A DNA stretch of 64,000 nt, from NCBI GenBank assembly GCA_016792625.1, contig JAEUKK010000126.1, positions 1 to 64,000 on the forward strand. The letters run 5' to 3'. Positions 49,061 through 57,729 of the stretch are shown here, in pieces. Each line of letters starts with the position of its first letter. Positions within the stretch are counted from its first letter, which is position 1. Source of the DNA: Deltaproteobacteria bacterium (lineage in GTDB: Bacteria > Myxococcota_A > UBA796 > UBA2385). Under the pieces are notes generated by a model. The model was not told the origin of the DNA. It saw nothing but the letters and a program-made list of their open reading frames with translations, and ran no database searches. The position numbers were made by a program, and so were the translations under genes.

Positions 49061-49121
49061 GTAACCGTCGGAGCCGACCGGCGCGGGGCGCCTCGCCCGG
49101 GCCCGCCCGAGGCCTGCCCGC

Positions 49122-50924
49122 TCATGCCCCGCCGCGCCCGCGTTGCAGCTCACGCACCCGCAGGCCGAGCTGGTTGAAGCGGAGCTGCACCTTCCGGCCG
49201 TCCCCTGGATCGCCGAGGAGGGCACTGGCCATCGCGCTGAAGTCACCGTCATGCTGCAGGTACAGCGCAGTGAAGTATTGGCGCTCGACGTGGACGGCGA
49301 GGCGGTTGAGGCCGCCCTGGGGCTGGAGCTGCACGGCGGCCCACAGGCCATCCCCGGAGAGGCCCGGCGCGCGGAGCAGCCCAGCGCCCGGCGGCGGCGC
49401 GGTGGGCGGCGGGCTGGCCGGAGCGGGGCTCGGTCGGGGGTCGGCTGCGGCCGGCCCAGGCGCTTGCGCCTCAGCGGCCGGGAGCGACGCGGGAGCCTCC
49501 CTTTCCCTGGTTGTGGTGGATGACTCCGCGCCGTTCATCACGGACGGCTCCACAGCCCAGGGCTCGATGGCGCCCCCCGCGGCGCGGAGCAGGTCGCGCA
49601 CCAGCTTGGGTCGCACCTGAATGACGTCGGGGCGGGCGCCGAGCGGCCCGCCGCGGTCCGCGCCGACCAGCTCGGCGAGGGTCAGGGTCAGCGCGTTCTC
49701 TGCGGTCAGGGCGAGCTCACGCAGGTTGCCCGGCCAGGGGTGGCGCTTGAGCTCCCGCAGGCTTCGCTCGGGGAAGAGCAGCACCAACACGCCATCCTTG
49801 GGCTCGGGCAGCGGGCCGCGCGTCCAGGCGCGCAAGCTTGTGAGGCCCGGGCGCGGGAGCAGCTCGCGCAGGGCGCCCTCGTCGGAGAGGCGCTGCACCA
49901 CGAACTGGAGCAAACCTTCGAGATCACCCGTGCGATCAGTGAGCGGTGGCAAGCGCACCGTCGCGGCCGGATTGAGCCGCATGTAGAGGTCGGCGCGGAA
50001 GCTCCCCTCGCGGACGCGCCGACCGAGGTCCTCGTGGGTGGCGACGACGAGCTTGACGTCCACCTGGCGCTCGCGGCTCTCGCCGAGGCGGCAGAGGCTA
50101 CGCTCCTGAAGGACGGTGAGCAGCATGCGCTGCGCCTCCTCCGACAGGTTCGCGATCTCATCGAGGAAGAGCGTGCCCCCGTCCGCCTCCTCAAAGGCAC
50201 CTTTTCGGTCGGTGACCGCGCCCGTATACGCGCCGCGGGCCGCCCCGAAGAGCTGGGCCGCGACGAGGTCCTTGGGGATGGTGCTCAGGTCGACCGCGAC
50301 AAATCGCCCGGTTCGGCCGCTGCGGGGGTGGATGAAGTGCCGCGCGATCAGGGACTTGCCGGTGCCAGTCGGCCCGCCGAGCACCACGGGCAGGCGGCCC
50401 CGCGCCAGGACCTCGAGCCGGCGGCGGATCCGGCGCATCGGGCCGCTCCGCCCCCACCAGACGGGCCCGTCGCGCTCCGCACCCTGGCGGGCCTCGACGG
50501 CGTTGCGGACCATCGCGCGCAGCGACTGGGCGTCCAGCTCCTCATCCCCGAGGAAGTAGGTGTACTCCTCGGCCTGCTCGCGGTCGGCGGCGGCCTCAAG
50601 CCCCTCGTCGCGGGCGGTCATCAGCAGCACGGGCAGCTCAGCCCAGCGCAGGCGCAGCGCGTCGAGGATGTGCAGGCCCTGCTGCTGCCGGGCGCGCCGG
50701 ACAGCGGCCGGGTCGTTCGGATCATCGAGGCCGAGCAGCTCGCCGACCGGCAAGTCGAAGTGCAGATCGAGCAGCACGGCGTCGATCTCGTCCTCGCCCG
50801 CCTCGAGTGCGGCGCGGGCCTCGGCCCAGCTGCGCGCGGGCCCCTGCCAGCTGTGCTCGGGCATGACCCGGCGGCACAGGGTCAGCGTACGGTCCTGGTC
50901 ATCGATCACGAGGAGGGTCGCCAT
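49122..50924 (-). CDS. Sigma-54-dependent response regulator with atypical receiver
   Basis: The product has 600 residues. The receiver has Asp8/Asp9, phospho-acceptor Asp53 (VLLDLHFD) and Thr103 (LLMTAR), but the beta5 Lys is replaced (YFLGDEEL), and it carries the LG(L/D)D...RRAR...QG.(H/Y)IL insertion found in the stand-alone receiver. The AAA+ domain (~160-400) has Walker A GGPTGTGKS, GAYTGA (Tyr variant of GAFTGA), GGTLFLDEI and GNLRELALTAEN. A Pro-rich linker and a C-terminal region (~500-600) follow, where LYLQHDGDFSAMASALLGD replaces the usual short Fis helix-turn-helix. Sigma-54 target promoters are not visible in the operon itself. Confidence 0.88.
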   Translation of the reverse strand: MATLLVIDDQDRTLTLCRRVMPEHSWQGPARSWAEARAALEAGEDEIDAVLLDLHFDLPVGELLGLDDPNDPAAVRRARQQQGLHILDALRLRWAELPVLLMTARDEGLEAAADREQAEEYTYFLGDEELDAQSLRAMVRNAVEARQGAERDGPVWWGRSGPMRRIRRRLEVLARGRLPVVLGGPTGTGKSLIARHFIHPRSGRTGRFVAVDLSTIPKDLVAAQLFGAARGAYTGAVTDRKGAFEEADGGTLFLDEIANLSEEAQRMLLTVLQERSLCRLGESRERQVDVKLVVATHEDLGRRVREGSFRADLYMRLNPAATVRLPPLTDRTGDLEGLLQFVVQRLSDEGALRELLPRPGLTSLRAWTRGPLPEPKDGVLVLLFPERSLRELKRHPWPGNLRELALTAENALTLTLAELVGADRGGPLGARPDVIQVRPKLVRDLLRAAGGAIEPWAVEPSVMNGAESSTTTREREAPASLPAAEAQAPGPAAADPRPSPAPASPPPTAPPPGAGLLRAPGLSGDGLWAAVQLQPQGGLNRLAVHVERQYFTALYLQHDGDFSAMASALLGDPGDGRKVQLRFNQLGLRVRELQRGRGGA

Positions 50925-50981
50925 CTCAGCCTCCCGCGGCGATCAGCGCGGCGCGGCGCCGGACGCACGCGCGGACGGGGT

Positions 50982-51398
50982 TCAGGAGGACCGCAATGCG
51001 GCCTGCAGGGCGCGACAGGCCGCCTGGGCCCCGCGGGCCGCGGTGGTCAAGCGGTCGGCGCGCACCTCGGCATCGGGCCCGGGAAGGCCCACCAGCGCGT
51101 CGCCCTCGGCGATGATCACCGCCATGTGGGCGTCGAGCGCGTGCACCGCGGGGTGCGGATTGAGGGCCGTCGGCAGGGCCGCCCGCCGCTCGGCGTAGAC
51201 CGCCGCCGCGGTCTGGACCCCGCTGGGGCCCCGCCGGGTCTCGAGCAGGTCCTCCCGCAGGGCCGACCAGCGGTCCCCGAGGGTCGCGTCGGGGGCCAAC
51301 ATCCGCGCAGACAGGTGCACGTACTTTCCGAGATCATGCACCAGGTCGGTGATCTGATCCGCCGCCGCGCGGAGCTCTGCCGACCCAGGGCCGCTCAC
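50982..51398 (-). CDS. Small helical protein in signalling operon
   Basis: The product has 138 residues, alpha-helical throughout (AELRAAADQITDLVHDLGKYVHLSARML; ALDAHMAVIIAEG; RLTTAARGAQAACRALQAAL), with no signal or membrane segment. Its HDLGK (His-Asp) is seen near the N-terminus and the shape recalls a four-helix bundle or phosphotransfer protein, but no HPt motif (HxxKG) is convincing. The GTG at 51398 overlaps the previous stop (GTGA). Function unknown; the context suggests a signalling component. Confidence 0.65.
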   Translation of the reverse strand: MSGPGSAELRAAADQITDLVHDLGKYVHLSARMLAPDATLGDRWSALREDLLETRRGPSGVQTAAAVYAERRAALPTALNPHPAVHALDAHMAVIIAEGDALVGLPGPDAEVRADRLTTAARGAQAACRALQAALRSS

Positions 51399-51808
51399 TC
51401 CCGCCACCGACCGTCCTTCCCCTTGCGTCGGGGGGCGAGGCGCTCCACAAAGCGGGGCGGTGGGTCTGGGATGAGCTGCGGGTCGAGGGAAAAGGTCCAG
51501 GTCACCCCCGTCTGGTCCTCGACCGCGGCGCGGACGACCAGCCAGAGCGGGCCTGTCGCGCTGGTCGTGCCCTCAAGTTCGAGCACCGCGGCCGAGGCGG
51601 TGGGGCCGAGCTCGACGGTCTCACCGCCAGCGACGCTGATCTCGGCGGAGAGCCAAGCTTGGTCGGGGTTCAGGGTGACCGTGTAGCGCCCGGCGGTGTC
51701 GAGCGTGGCGGCTGCCCGCGGGGGCGCTGCGAGGGCGACACTGACCGAAAACAGCGTCACAGAGGCCAGAGTGAGCAAGCTGAGCGCTTCGATGACGCGG
51801 CGGATCAT
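51395..51808 (-). CDS. Secreted beta-rich protein, first gene of signalling operon
   Basis: The product has 137 residues with a clear signal peptide (ALSLLTLASVTLFSVSVALA). The mature part is beta-rich (AGRYTVTLNPDQAWLSAEISVAGGETVELGP, LWLVVRAAVED) and ends with a basic tail. It could be the extracellular ligand or partner of the TPR sensor kinase. The ATG at 51808 has GGAGG upstream. The next gene overlaps it by GTGA. Confidence 0.7.
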   Translation of the reverse strand: MIRRVIEALSLLTLASVTLFSVSVALAAPPRAAATLDTAGRYTVTLNPDQAWLSAEISVAGGETVELGPTASAAVLELEGTTSATGPLWLVVRAAVEDQTGVTWTFSLDPQLIPDPPPRFVERLAPRRKGKDGRWRE

Positions 51809-51897
51809 GCGGGCCTCCTCCCGGGGCGGCCGAGCCTAATCCGGCGGGCGCTCCACGTGGAACGGCGCGCCCGGGTTCGCGGCCTGCGCGGGCCGCC

Positions 51898-52845
51898 TCA
51901 GGGCTCTCCGCGCCAGCCTTTGATGATCTGGACGTAATCCAGGGGGCCGTCAGGCACGCCCGCCGGTCGGCTGCGCGGGGCGTCTGGGGTCCGGTCGAGC
52001 GCGCGGCGCAGCGCAGCGTCCAGCTCCCCTGGCCACTCCAATCCGGTTGGGGTGGATTTGTGGACAAAGCCGCGCCTGACGATGTCTTGGACGAGGTTGC
52101 TCACCATGAACGGGTCGAGGCCGGCGCCGAGGACCTCCGCGGCGCTCTCCAGCACGGCGGCGGCGTGGAGCTGACCGTCCTCATGCAGCACCAGCGCGGC
52201 TTGCAGCCAGCTGTGGATGGGCACGACCCGCCCGCCGAGCGGGGCGAAGCGGGTGGGGCTCCTCCCCTCGGTCAGGCGGATGAAGATGCGCGCGACGGCG
52301 TCGGAGTGCACGTTTCGCGCCAGCGCGCCCATCGCCTCGTCGACCTCGTCGTCGTAGGCGCCACCCTCGCGCATGGCCCGGGCGACCTGCTTGCCGGTCA
52401 GGCGACCGGCGAGGGCGTCGGCATAGAGGGCGTAGACAATTGCGTCCACCTCGGCGTCGTCACCAAACAAGGTCTCGGGCGCGTGGGCTGCCCAGCCCAC
52501 CCGCAGCCGGAGCAGCTGGGGCAGCTTGTAGCCGAGCTGGCCGCGAATCGACCGGACCTGTCCGCGCTTGAGCTTGTCGAGGCTGTCTTTGAGGATGAGC
52601 TCATCGAAGCGAACGCCGTCCAGGTGCAGCTTCTCCTCAAGCACCGGCCGGAGCTGGGTCGGCGAGCCCGACACGATGACGATGTGGTTGTCCACCACGC
52701 CGCTCAGCGCGCGGAGGATGGCCGCCGCACCCGGCGCGGTGACCTTGTCGCGGGCGGGCTCGGTCGCGCTGCGCAGCAGCCCGCGGAGCGAGTGAAAGTC
52801 GGTCTCAAGGTAGGTCTTGTCGAGATCCCAGCGGTAGACGTGCAC
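51898..52845 (-). CDS. HAD-superfamily phosphatase (App1/DUF2183-like)
   Basis: The product has 315 residues. HAD motifs are in order: I WDLDKTYLETDF (Asp nucleophile, though Lys replaces the usual second-position residue before Thr), II IVIVSGSPTQL, III LGYKLPQLL (Lys), IV LFGDDAEVDA. The spacing and the SGSP motif recall App1-type phosphatidate phosphatases (DUF2183). The C-terminal half is helical and unassigned. The start is a GTG at 52845 with GGAGG 5 nt upstream; a much longer frame continues upstream through the divergent kinase gene but only as a shadow. It diverges from the Ser/Thr kinase-FGE gene. Confidence 0.8.
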   Translation of the reverse strand: MHVYRWDLDKTYLETDFHSLRGLLRSATEPARDKVTAPGAAAILRALSGVVDNHIVIVSGSPTQLRPVLEEKLHLDGVRFDELILKDSLDKLKRGQVRSIRGQLGYKLPQLLRLRVGWAAHAPETLFGDDAEVDAIVYALYADALAGRLTGKQVARAMREGGAYDDEVDEAMGALARNVHSDAVARIFIRLTEGRSPTRFAPLGGRVVPIHSWLQAALVLHEDGQLHAAAVLESAAEVLGAGLDPFMVSNLVQDIVRRGFVHKSTPTGLEWPGELDAALRRALDRTPDAPRSRPAGVPDGPLDYVQIIKGWRGEP

Positions 52846-52941
52846 GGTGCCCTCCCGACGCGGCCCGTGGGCACCTTGCGCCGGTTGGGGGCGCTGGCAA
52901 GGGGGCGGCCGTCGGCGCCTCGCAAGGGCTACAGTCAGGTC

Positions 52942-55518
52942 ATGCCTGGAACCAGCGCGCCGCCCCCAGAGGGCCCACCCGAGGTTGATCTCGACCAGAG
53001 CCCGACTGATGCGAGCCCACCGGGGGTGTCCCGGCGGGTTCGCGCCGGCGATCCCCGTCGGTCGTGGCGGGTCAGCGCGCGGCCTGAGCCCTCGCGCTAC
53101 TCGATCATCGGCGAGCTCGGCCGGGGTGGCGCCGGCGAGGTGCTCCGTGTGCACGATCACGCGCTGGAGCGCATCGTCGCGCTCAAGACCCTGCGCCCCG
53201 AGCTGCAAGCGGATCGTGTGATGCTCGCGCGCTTCGTGCACGAGGCGCAGATCGTCGCCCAAATTGAGCACCCCGCCATCGTGCCGGTCTACGACCTCGG
53301 TCGCCTCGCTGACGGTCGGTGGTACCTCACGATGAAAGAGATCAACGGCCGAACCTTCCGTGAGGTCATCGCGAACCTGCATCGGGCCCGCGGCCAAGGC
53401 GCCTTCGTGCCGACCGTCGACGGCTGGACGCTCCGCCGGGCGGTCGAGGCGATGCGCACGGTCTGCGAGGCGGCTGGGTTTGCCCACAGCAAGTCGGTCA
53501 TCCACCGCGACATCAAGCCAGACAACGTGATGGTCGGTAATTTCGGCGAGGTCTACCTGCTCGACTGGGGCTTGGCCCGCCTCGTGGACGGTGACGAGGC
53601 CGCGCGTGACGACGAGCAGCCAGAGGACGAGGACCTCGCCCCCCTGGTCAGCCACACGCACCACGGCGTCGTGGTCGGCACGCCCGCCTACATGCCGCCC
53701 GAGCAGGCCCGGGGCGAGCGGGAGCTGATGTCCCCGGCCTCGGACGTCTGGGCGCTCGGGGCGGTGCTCTACGCGCTGCTCTTTGGTCGCGCGCCCTACC
53801 GGGGTGAGCCGCAGGTCATCCTGCAGAAGGTGCAGGAGGCGCCACCCCGCGTGCCGACCCGGGTGCCCGCGCCCGCTGCCCTCGTCGAGATCTGCCTGCG
53901 GTGTATGCGCCTCGACCCCCGACAGCGCTACGCGGACGGGGCCGCGGTCGCCGCCGAGCTGACCGCTTGGCTTGAGGGCGCGCGCAGCCGAGAGCGGGCG
54001 CTCACCCTCACCGATCAAGCGCGGGCTGTGCTCCCGCTCATCGAGGCGGCAGAGGTCCGCGCCGCGCAAGCCCGGGAGCGTGCCCGCGCGGCGGTGGTCG
54101 GTCTCCGGCCCGGTGACACCCTGGAGGTCAAAGAGGCCGCCTGGGGCCTCGAAGAGGAGGCCCAACGCCAGTCCGACGAGGTGCAGGGCCTCTATGTCGA
54201 GGCGGGGACCCGGGCGCGCAGCGCGCTGGAGCAGGCCCCGGAGCTGCCCGAGGCCCGCGCCTTGCTCGCCGCCCTCTCGCGGCGCCGCGCCGAGGCCGCC
54301 GAGCTGCAGGGTGATCTCAAAGCCGCGCGGGAGCACCAGGCCATGCTCGCCGCCTACGACGACGGCACCCACGCCGACTACCTCGCCGCTGAGGCCACGC
54401 TGCAGCTGCGGCTCATCCCCGCGCACGCCACCGCGCGGGTGCACCTGTTCGGTCTGCGATCCCGCCGCTTGCAGGCCGGGCCTGCGCAAGAGCTCCCGCC
54501 CGTGGATGGTCGAGGCTGGCGCTTACCGGTCGGGTCCTACCTGCTCGAGGTCGAGGCGCCCGGCTACGCGGCAGTTCGCTACCCCTTCCAGCTGCGCCGC
54601 GGCCAAGATTGGCAGGCGACCGCCCCCGGTCAGGCCGAGCCGACGCCGCTCAGCCTGCCTCGTGAGGGCTGGATCCTCCCCTTTGAGCGGGTGGTGCCCG
54701 CCGGGTGGTTCTGGTCGGGTGGCGACCCTGAGGCGCCCGGCGCCTTGCCCCGACAGCGGGTCTGGGTGCCCAGCTTCTGCGTGGCCATGCGCCCGGTCAG
54801 CCACCACGACTACATCGCCTGGGTCAATGATCTCGCGACCACCGCTGGTCATGAGGCGGCGCTGGACCGCGTCCCCCGACTGCGCGAGCCCGGCACCGCC
54901 GAGGACCAGCCGCTCTACCGGTGGGATCCGGCCGCCGGGCGCTACCGCATGCCCCGCCGGGTCGCCGGGCTGCAGCTCGATCTCAGCGCGCCGGTCATTG
55001 GGGTCCGCTGGGGTGACGCGGCGGCCTATGTGCAGTGGTTGGCGGCCAAGACGGGCTTCCCCTTCCGCCTGCTGGGCGAGCTGGAGTGGGAGAAGGCGGC
55101 TCGCGGCGTCGACGGCCGGCGTTTCCCCTGGGGTGACCAGGAGGACCCGGCGTTCATGTGCATGCAGGACTCCGCGGCCGCCGCCGATGGCCCGCCCATC
55201 CCCACCGCGACCCCGGTGGACTGCAGCCCCTACGGCGTGCTCGGGATGGCCGGCGGCGTGCAGGACTGGTGCGCCGAGCCCTTCTCGGCCGCAGGGCCGC
55301 CCCGCCGGGGCTCTGCGGCGGTCGTGCCCGCCGCGCTGAGCGCCGCCGACCTGGTCGGTCCGGCCCTGAGCCTGCGGCGCTCGGTCCGGGGCGGCGCGTG
55401 GAACCTTCCGGCCCGCTCAGCCCGGAGCGCGGCGCGCACCGGGGTAGTCGGCGACAAACGTTCGGAGCAGATCAGCTTCCGCGTGGCCCGCAGCCTAGAC
55501 CTGCCCGGCGGCGGCTGA
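52942..55518 (+). CDS. Ser/Thr protein kinase fused to formylglycine-generating-enzyme-like domain
   Basis: The product has 858 residues. The kinase domain (~52-370) has the Gly loop GELGRGGAGEVLRV, Lys82 (VALKTL), HRDIKPDNV (catalytic Asp190, Asn195), DWG (208-210, replacing DFG), and GTPAYMPPEQARG. A helical middle (~375-510) is followed by a PEGA-like beta segment (VGSYLLEVEAPGYAAVRYPF). The FGE-sulfatase-type (C-type-lectin-like) domain covers ~590-858, with VAMRPVSHHDYIAWVN, FPFRLLGELEWEKAARG, RFPWGD, YGVLGMAGGVQDWC and RGGAWN. Such fusions are typical of myxobacteria; the FGE-like part usually binds a target rather than modifying sulfatases. The ATG at 52942 is chosen. Confidence 0.92.
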   Translation: MPGTSAPPPEGPPEVDLDQSPTDASPPGVSRRVRAGDPRRSWRVSARPEPSRYSIIGELGRGGAGEVLRVHDHALERIVALKTLRPELQADRVMLARFVHEAQIVAQIEHPAIVPVYDLGRLADGRWYLTMKEINGRTFREVIANLHRARGQGAFVPTVDGWTLRRAVEAMRTVCEAAGFAHSKSVIHRDIKPDNVMVGNFGEVYLLDWGLARLVDGDEAARDDEQPEDEDLAPLVSHTHHGVVVGTPAYMPPEQARGERELMSPASDVWALGAVLYALLFGRAPYRGEPQVILQKVQEAPPRVPTRVPAPAALVEICLRCMRLDPRQRYADGAAVAAELTAWLEGARSRERALTLTDQARAVLPLIEAAEVRAAQARERARAAVVGLRPGDTLEVKEAAWGLEEEAQRQSDEVQGLYVEAGTRARSALEQAPELPEARALLAALSRRRAEAAELQGDLKAAREHQAMLAAYDDGTHADYLAAEATLQLRLIPAHATARVHLFGLRSRRLQAGPAQELPPVDGRGWRLPVGSYLLEVEAPGYAAVRYPFQLRRGQDWQATAPGQAEPTPLSLPREGWILPFERVVPAGWFWSGGDPEAPGALPRQRVWVPSFCVAMRPVSHHDYIAWVNDLATTAGHEAALDRVPRLREPGTAEDQPLYRWDPAAGRYRMPRRVAGLQLDLSAPVIGVRWGDAAAYVQWLAAKTGFPFRLLGELEWEKAARGVDGRRFPWGDQEDPAFMCMQDSAAAADGPPIPTATPVDCSPYGVLGMAGGVQDWCAEPFSAAGPPRRGSAAVVPAALSAADLVGPALSLRRSVRGGAWNLPARSARSAARTGVVGDKRSEQISFRVARSLDLPGGG

Positions 55519-55527
55519 GCGCTGCCC

Positions 55528-55917
55528 TCAGTCGGCCTTGGCCTCAGCCTCGAGCTCTTCAGCCGGGAAGCGGTAGATCACGCTGCCCGGTCGGGCCACC
55601 AACAGGTGCTCGGCAGCGGCGCGCTCGATCTGCACGGGGTCGGTGCGCATGCGTCGCACGAGGCGCCGCAGCCGCATGTTCTCGGCCTCAACCTCATTGA
55701 GCCGGGCCCGGAATGACGCGAGCTTGGAGTGCTCGGCGTGCCGGGTCAGGAGCCCGGAGTCGCTGCCAATCGCCACCCACAGCGCGCCCACGATCAGCCC
55801 TGCGGGGATGATCTGCATGACCAGGCGCTTGTGGAGGTTCGGCGACAACCTGCACCAACACGGCTTGCGGTGGAACTGACGCTGGGGCGAAGGGGGGAGC
55901 GAGCTGCGCGAGGGCAT
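55528..55917 (-). CDS. FtsB/DivIC-like septum formation initiator protein
   Basis: The product has 129 residues. One transmembrane helix (IIPAGLIVGALWVAIGS) is followed by a coiled coil (LASFRARLNEVEAENMRLRRLVRRMRTDPVQIERAAAEHL) and the short VARPGSVIYRFP segment usual in this family. FtsB bridges FtsL and FtsQ at the division septum. Residues 1-33 are basic; an internal Met at residue 34 would give a 96-residue form closer to normal FtsB size. It converges on the kinase gene with a 9-bp gap. Confidence 0.8.
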   Translation of the reverse strand: MPSRSSLPPSPQRQFHRKPCWCRLSPNLHKRLVMQIIPAGLIVGALWVAIGSDSGLLTRHAEHSKLASFRARLNEVEAENMRLRRLVRRMRTDPVQIERAAAEHLLVARPGSVIYRFPAEELEAEAKAD

Positions 55918-56292
55918 CTGCCTGCGGCGGCGCGCCGACCATAGCGGAGCCCCGCGGTGAAGCGGAGCCCGCGCGCCCCCCTGTTATCCGTTGACATGCC
56001 AAGAGCAAGGGCGCGGCGGCACATCAAGCCGAGGCATCACCTCGGTGTCTTCCGATCCGAATGGGTTGAGCCGAATTTCTGCGCCCGCGTCCGCGGCCCG
56101 CGCTGCCTGCCCGCTGCAGGCCGGCCCAACAGGCAGCGCGCTCCCCCGGGGTGCTTGTCGCAGTGTCGTTTGTCAATCAAGACGAAATCGTATGGTGTGT
56201 CAGACGGTATTATCGTATTGTTCCAACAAGATTGAGGAAAGAGCGGCCGGGCTGCGGCGTGCCGTCGCCAGCGGCCCTCAATAGCGGGCCGC
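55918..56292. other. Divergent intergenic region, 375 bp
   Basis: It separates the FtsB-like gene (leftward) from the TPR glycosyltransferase (rightward). The left 200 bp is G+C-rich. The right part (56160-56240) is AT-rich and contains the recurrent motif AGACGAAATCGTATGG (56180-56195), CAGACGGTATTAT, then GTTCCAAC (56220-56227). A TTGTCA (56170-56175) precedes it, but no good -10 follows at 17 bp. No gene is supported. Confidence 0.6.
56180..56227 (+). repeat. Recurrent AT-rich motif, copy 3
   Basis: AGACGAAATCGTATGG followed 24 bp later by GTTCCAAC, matching 49024-49060 with an extra 11 bp between blocks. Lies 66-113 bp upstream of the glycosyltransferase start. Confidence 0.45.
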
Positions 56293-57729
56293 ATGGCGTC
56301 GCCGGACCCCTCCATCTCCCCGCAGGTGCGCGCGGCGCTCGCCGCCGCAGAGCGCGCGCCCCGCTCCCCCGCCGCGTGGGAGGCGCTCGCCGAGGCCTTC
56401 GGCGCCGCCGGCCAGCTCGAGGCCTCGGCGCAGGCCTGGGAGCAGCGGGTGCGGCTGGACCCGGCCGACCCCCGGGGTTGGGCTGGGCTCAGCCTCGCGC
56501 TCCGCAAGACGCCGCGCCGCGCGCAGGCGCCAGCCGCCGCACGCCAAGCCGTGCAGCGCGCGCCAGAGACCGCCTGGCTGTGGACCAACCTCAGCGCGAT
56601 CAGCCTCGTGGTCGACGATGTGGTCAGCGCCGTCGAGGCCTCGGCGCGCGCGGTCGCCCTTGACCCCGGGGATGTCGAAGCCTGGGGTGCCCGCTGCAAC
56701 GCGCTGGCCGCTGCCGGTGACCTGCCGGGCGCCCTGGCCGCCGCGGATCGGGCCGCCGGGATCGCCCCCGACGACCCGCGCCCGGGGTGGTGCCGCGCCC
56801 TGGCCCTGCTCGCCGCCGGTGACTGGGAGGCCGGCTGGCCCGCCTACGAGGCCCGTCTGCGCCGGCCTGGGGCCCGCCGCCCGCCCGCACCCTGGTGGGA
56901 TGGCCGCCCAATCGCCGGCGGGCTGCTCGTGACCGGCGAGCAGGGCATCGGCGACACCGTGCAGCTGCTCCACCTGCTCGCCCGCGCGCGGGATCGGGTG
57001 GGGCAGCTCTGCCTCGCGCTGCCTGCGGGGCTCCACGCGGCCTTCGCCCAGATCCCCGGCGTGGACGCGCTCATCGACGAGCGTGCGCTCTCGGGGCTGC
57101 CCCCAGGCTGCGTGGCGGCCATCGCGCTGCCCAGCCTGCCCGCGGTGCTCGGGCTGCGGCCGGAGGGCGCCGCGCAGGGCGTCCCGGCCCTGGCCGCCGA
57201 CCCCGCCGCGGTGACGCGCTGGCGTACGCGCCTCACCGAACGCGCCCCAAACGCCCGGTTGCGCGTAGGTCTGTGTTGGCAGGGAAACCCTTCGTACGAG
57301 GCGGATTTTCGACGCTCACCCGGGGTGCGCGCCCTCGCCCCGCTCGCCGCGGTGGGTGGCGTCGTTTGGTTCTCGCTGCAAAAGGTGCACGGCGCGTTGC
57401 GCGACGGGCCGGACGCCCCCCTGCCGATCATCGATCTGGATGAAGAGCTCGATCAGAGCGGGGCCTTCGTCGACACGATCCCCTGCTTGGCCGCGCTCGA
57501 CCTGCTCATCACCAGCGACACGGCCATGGCGCACCTCGCAGGGCAGCTCGGCCGACCGGTCTGGGTGGGCCTCGCTGCGCAGCCCGACTGGCGTTGGGGC
57601 CGCAGCGGCGCGACCTGCCCATGGTACCCGTCCATGCGGCTGTTTCGACAAGCCCAGCCCGGAGATTGGGCGGGGGTCTTCGGTGCGATGGCGCGCGCGT
57701 TGAGCCGCGTGCCCGGAGGTGCGGCGTGA
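56293..57729 (+). CDS. TPR-containing glycosyltransferase-like protein
   Basis: The product has 478 residues. The first ~175 residues are TPR repeats (AWEALAEAFGAAGQLEASAQAWEQRVRLDP, VEAWGARCNALAAAGDLPGALAAADRA). The linking phrase AGDWEAGWPAYEARLRRP and the downstream LLVTGEQGIGDTVQLLHLL, LRVGLCWQGNP and LLITSDTAMAHLAGQLGRPVWVGL belong to the bacterial TPR-glycosyltransferase group related to O-GlcNAc-transferase-like and GT9-like folds. The acceptor is unknown. It overlaps the DUF6165 gene by GTGA, so the two are coupled. Confidence 0.85.
   Translation: MASPDPSISPQVRAALAAAERAPRSPAAWEALAEAFGAAGQLEASAQAWEQRVRLDPADPRGWAGLSLALRKTPRRAQAPAAARQAVQRAPETAWLWTNLSAISLVVDDVVSAVEASARAVALDPGDVEAWGARCNALAAAGDLPGALAAADRAAGIAPDDPRPGWCRALALLAAGDWEAGWPAYEARLRRPGARRPPAPWWDGRPIAGGLLVTGEQGIGDTVQLLHLLARARDRVGQLCLALPAGLHAAFAQIPGVDALIDERALSGLPPGCVAAIALPSLPAVLGLRPEGAAQGVPALAADPAAVTRWRTRLTERAPNARLRVGLCWQGNPSYEADFRRSPGVRALAPLAAVGGVVWFSLQKVHGALRDGPDAPLPIIDLDEELDQSGAFVDTIPCLAALDLLITSDTAMAHLAGQLGRPVWVGLAAQPDWRWGRSGATCPWYPSMRLFRQAQPGDWAGVFGAMARALSRVPGGAA

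Noticed and set aside
52846..54489. Extension of the HAD phosphatase frame by more than 500 codons upstream
   Set aside because: It runs antisense through the Ser/Thr kinase catalytic domain. The GTG at 52845 with a Shine-Dalgarno is the natural start.
51898..55518. Insertion sequence or transposase in the 52-55 kb region
   Set aside because: No transposase motif, inverted ends or target duplication were seen.
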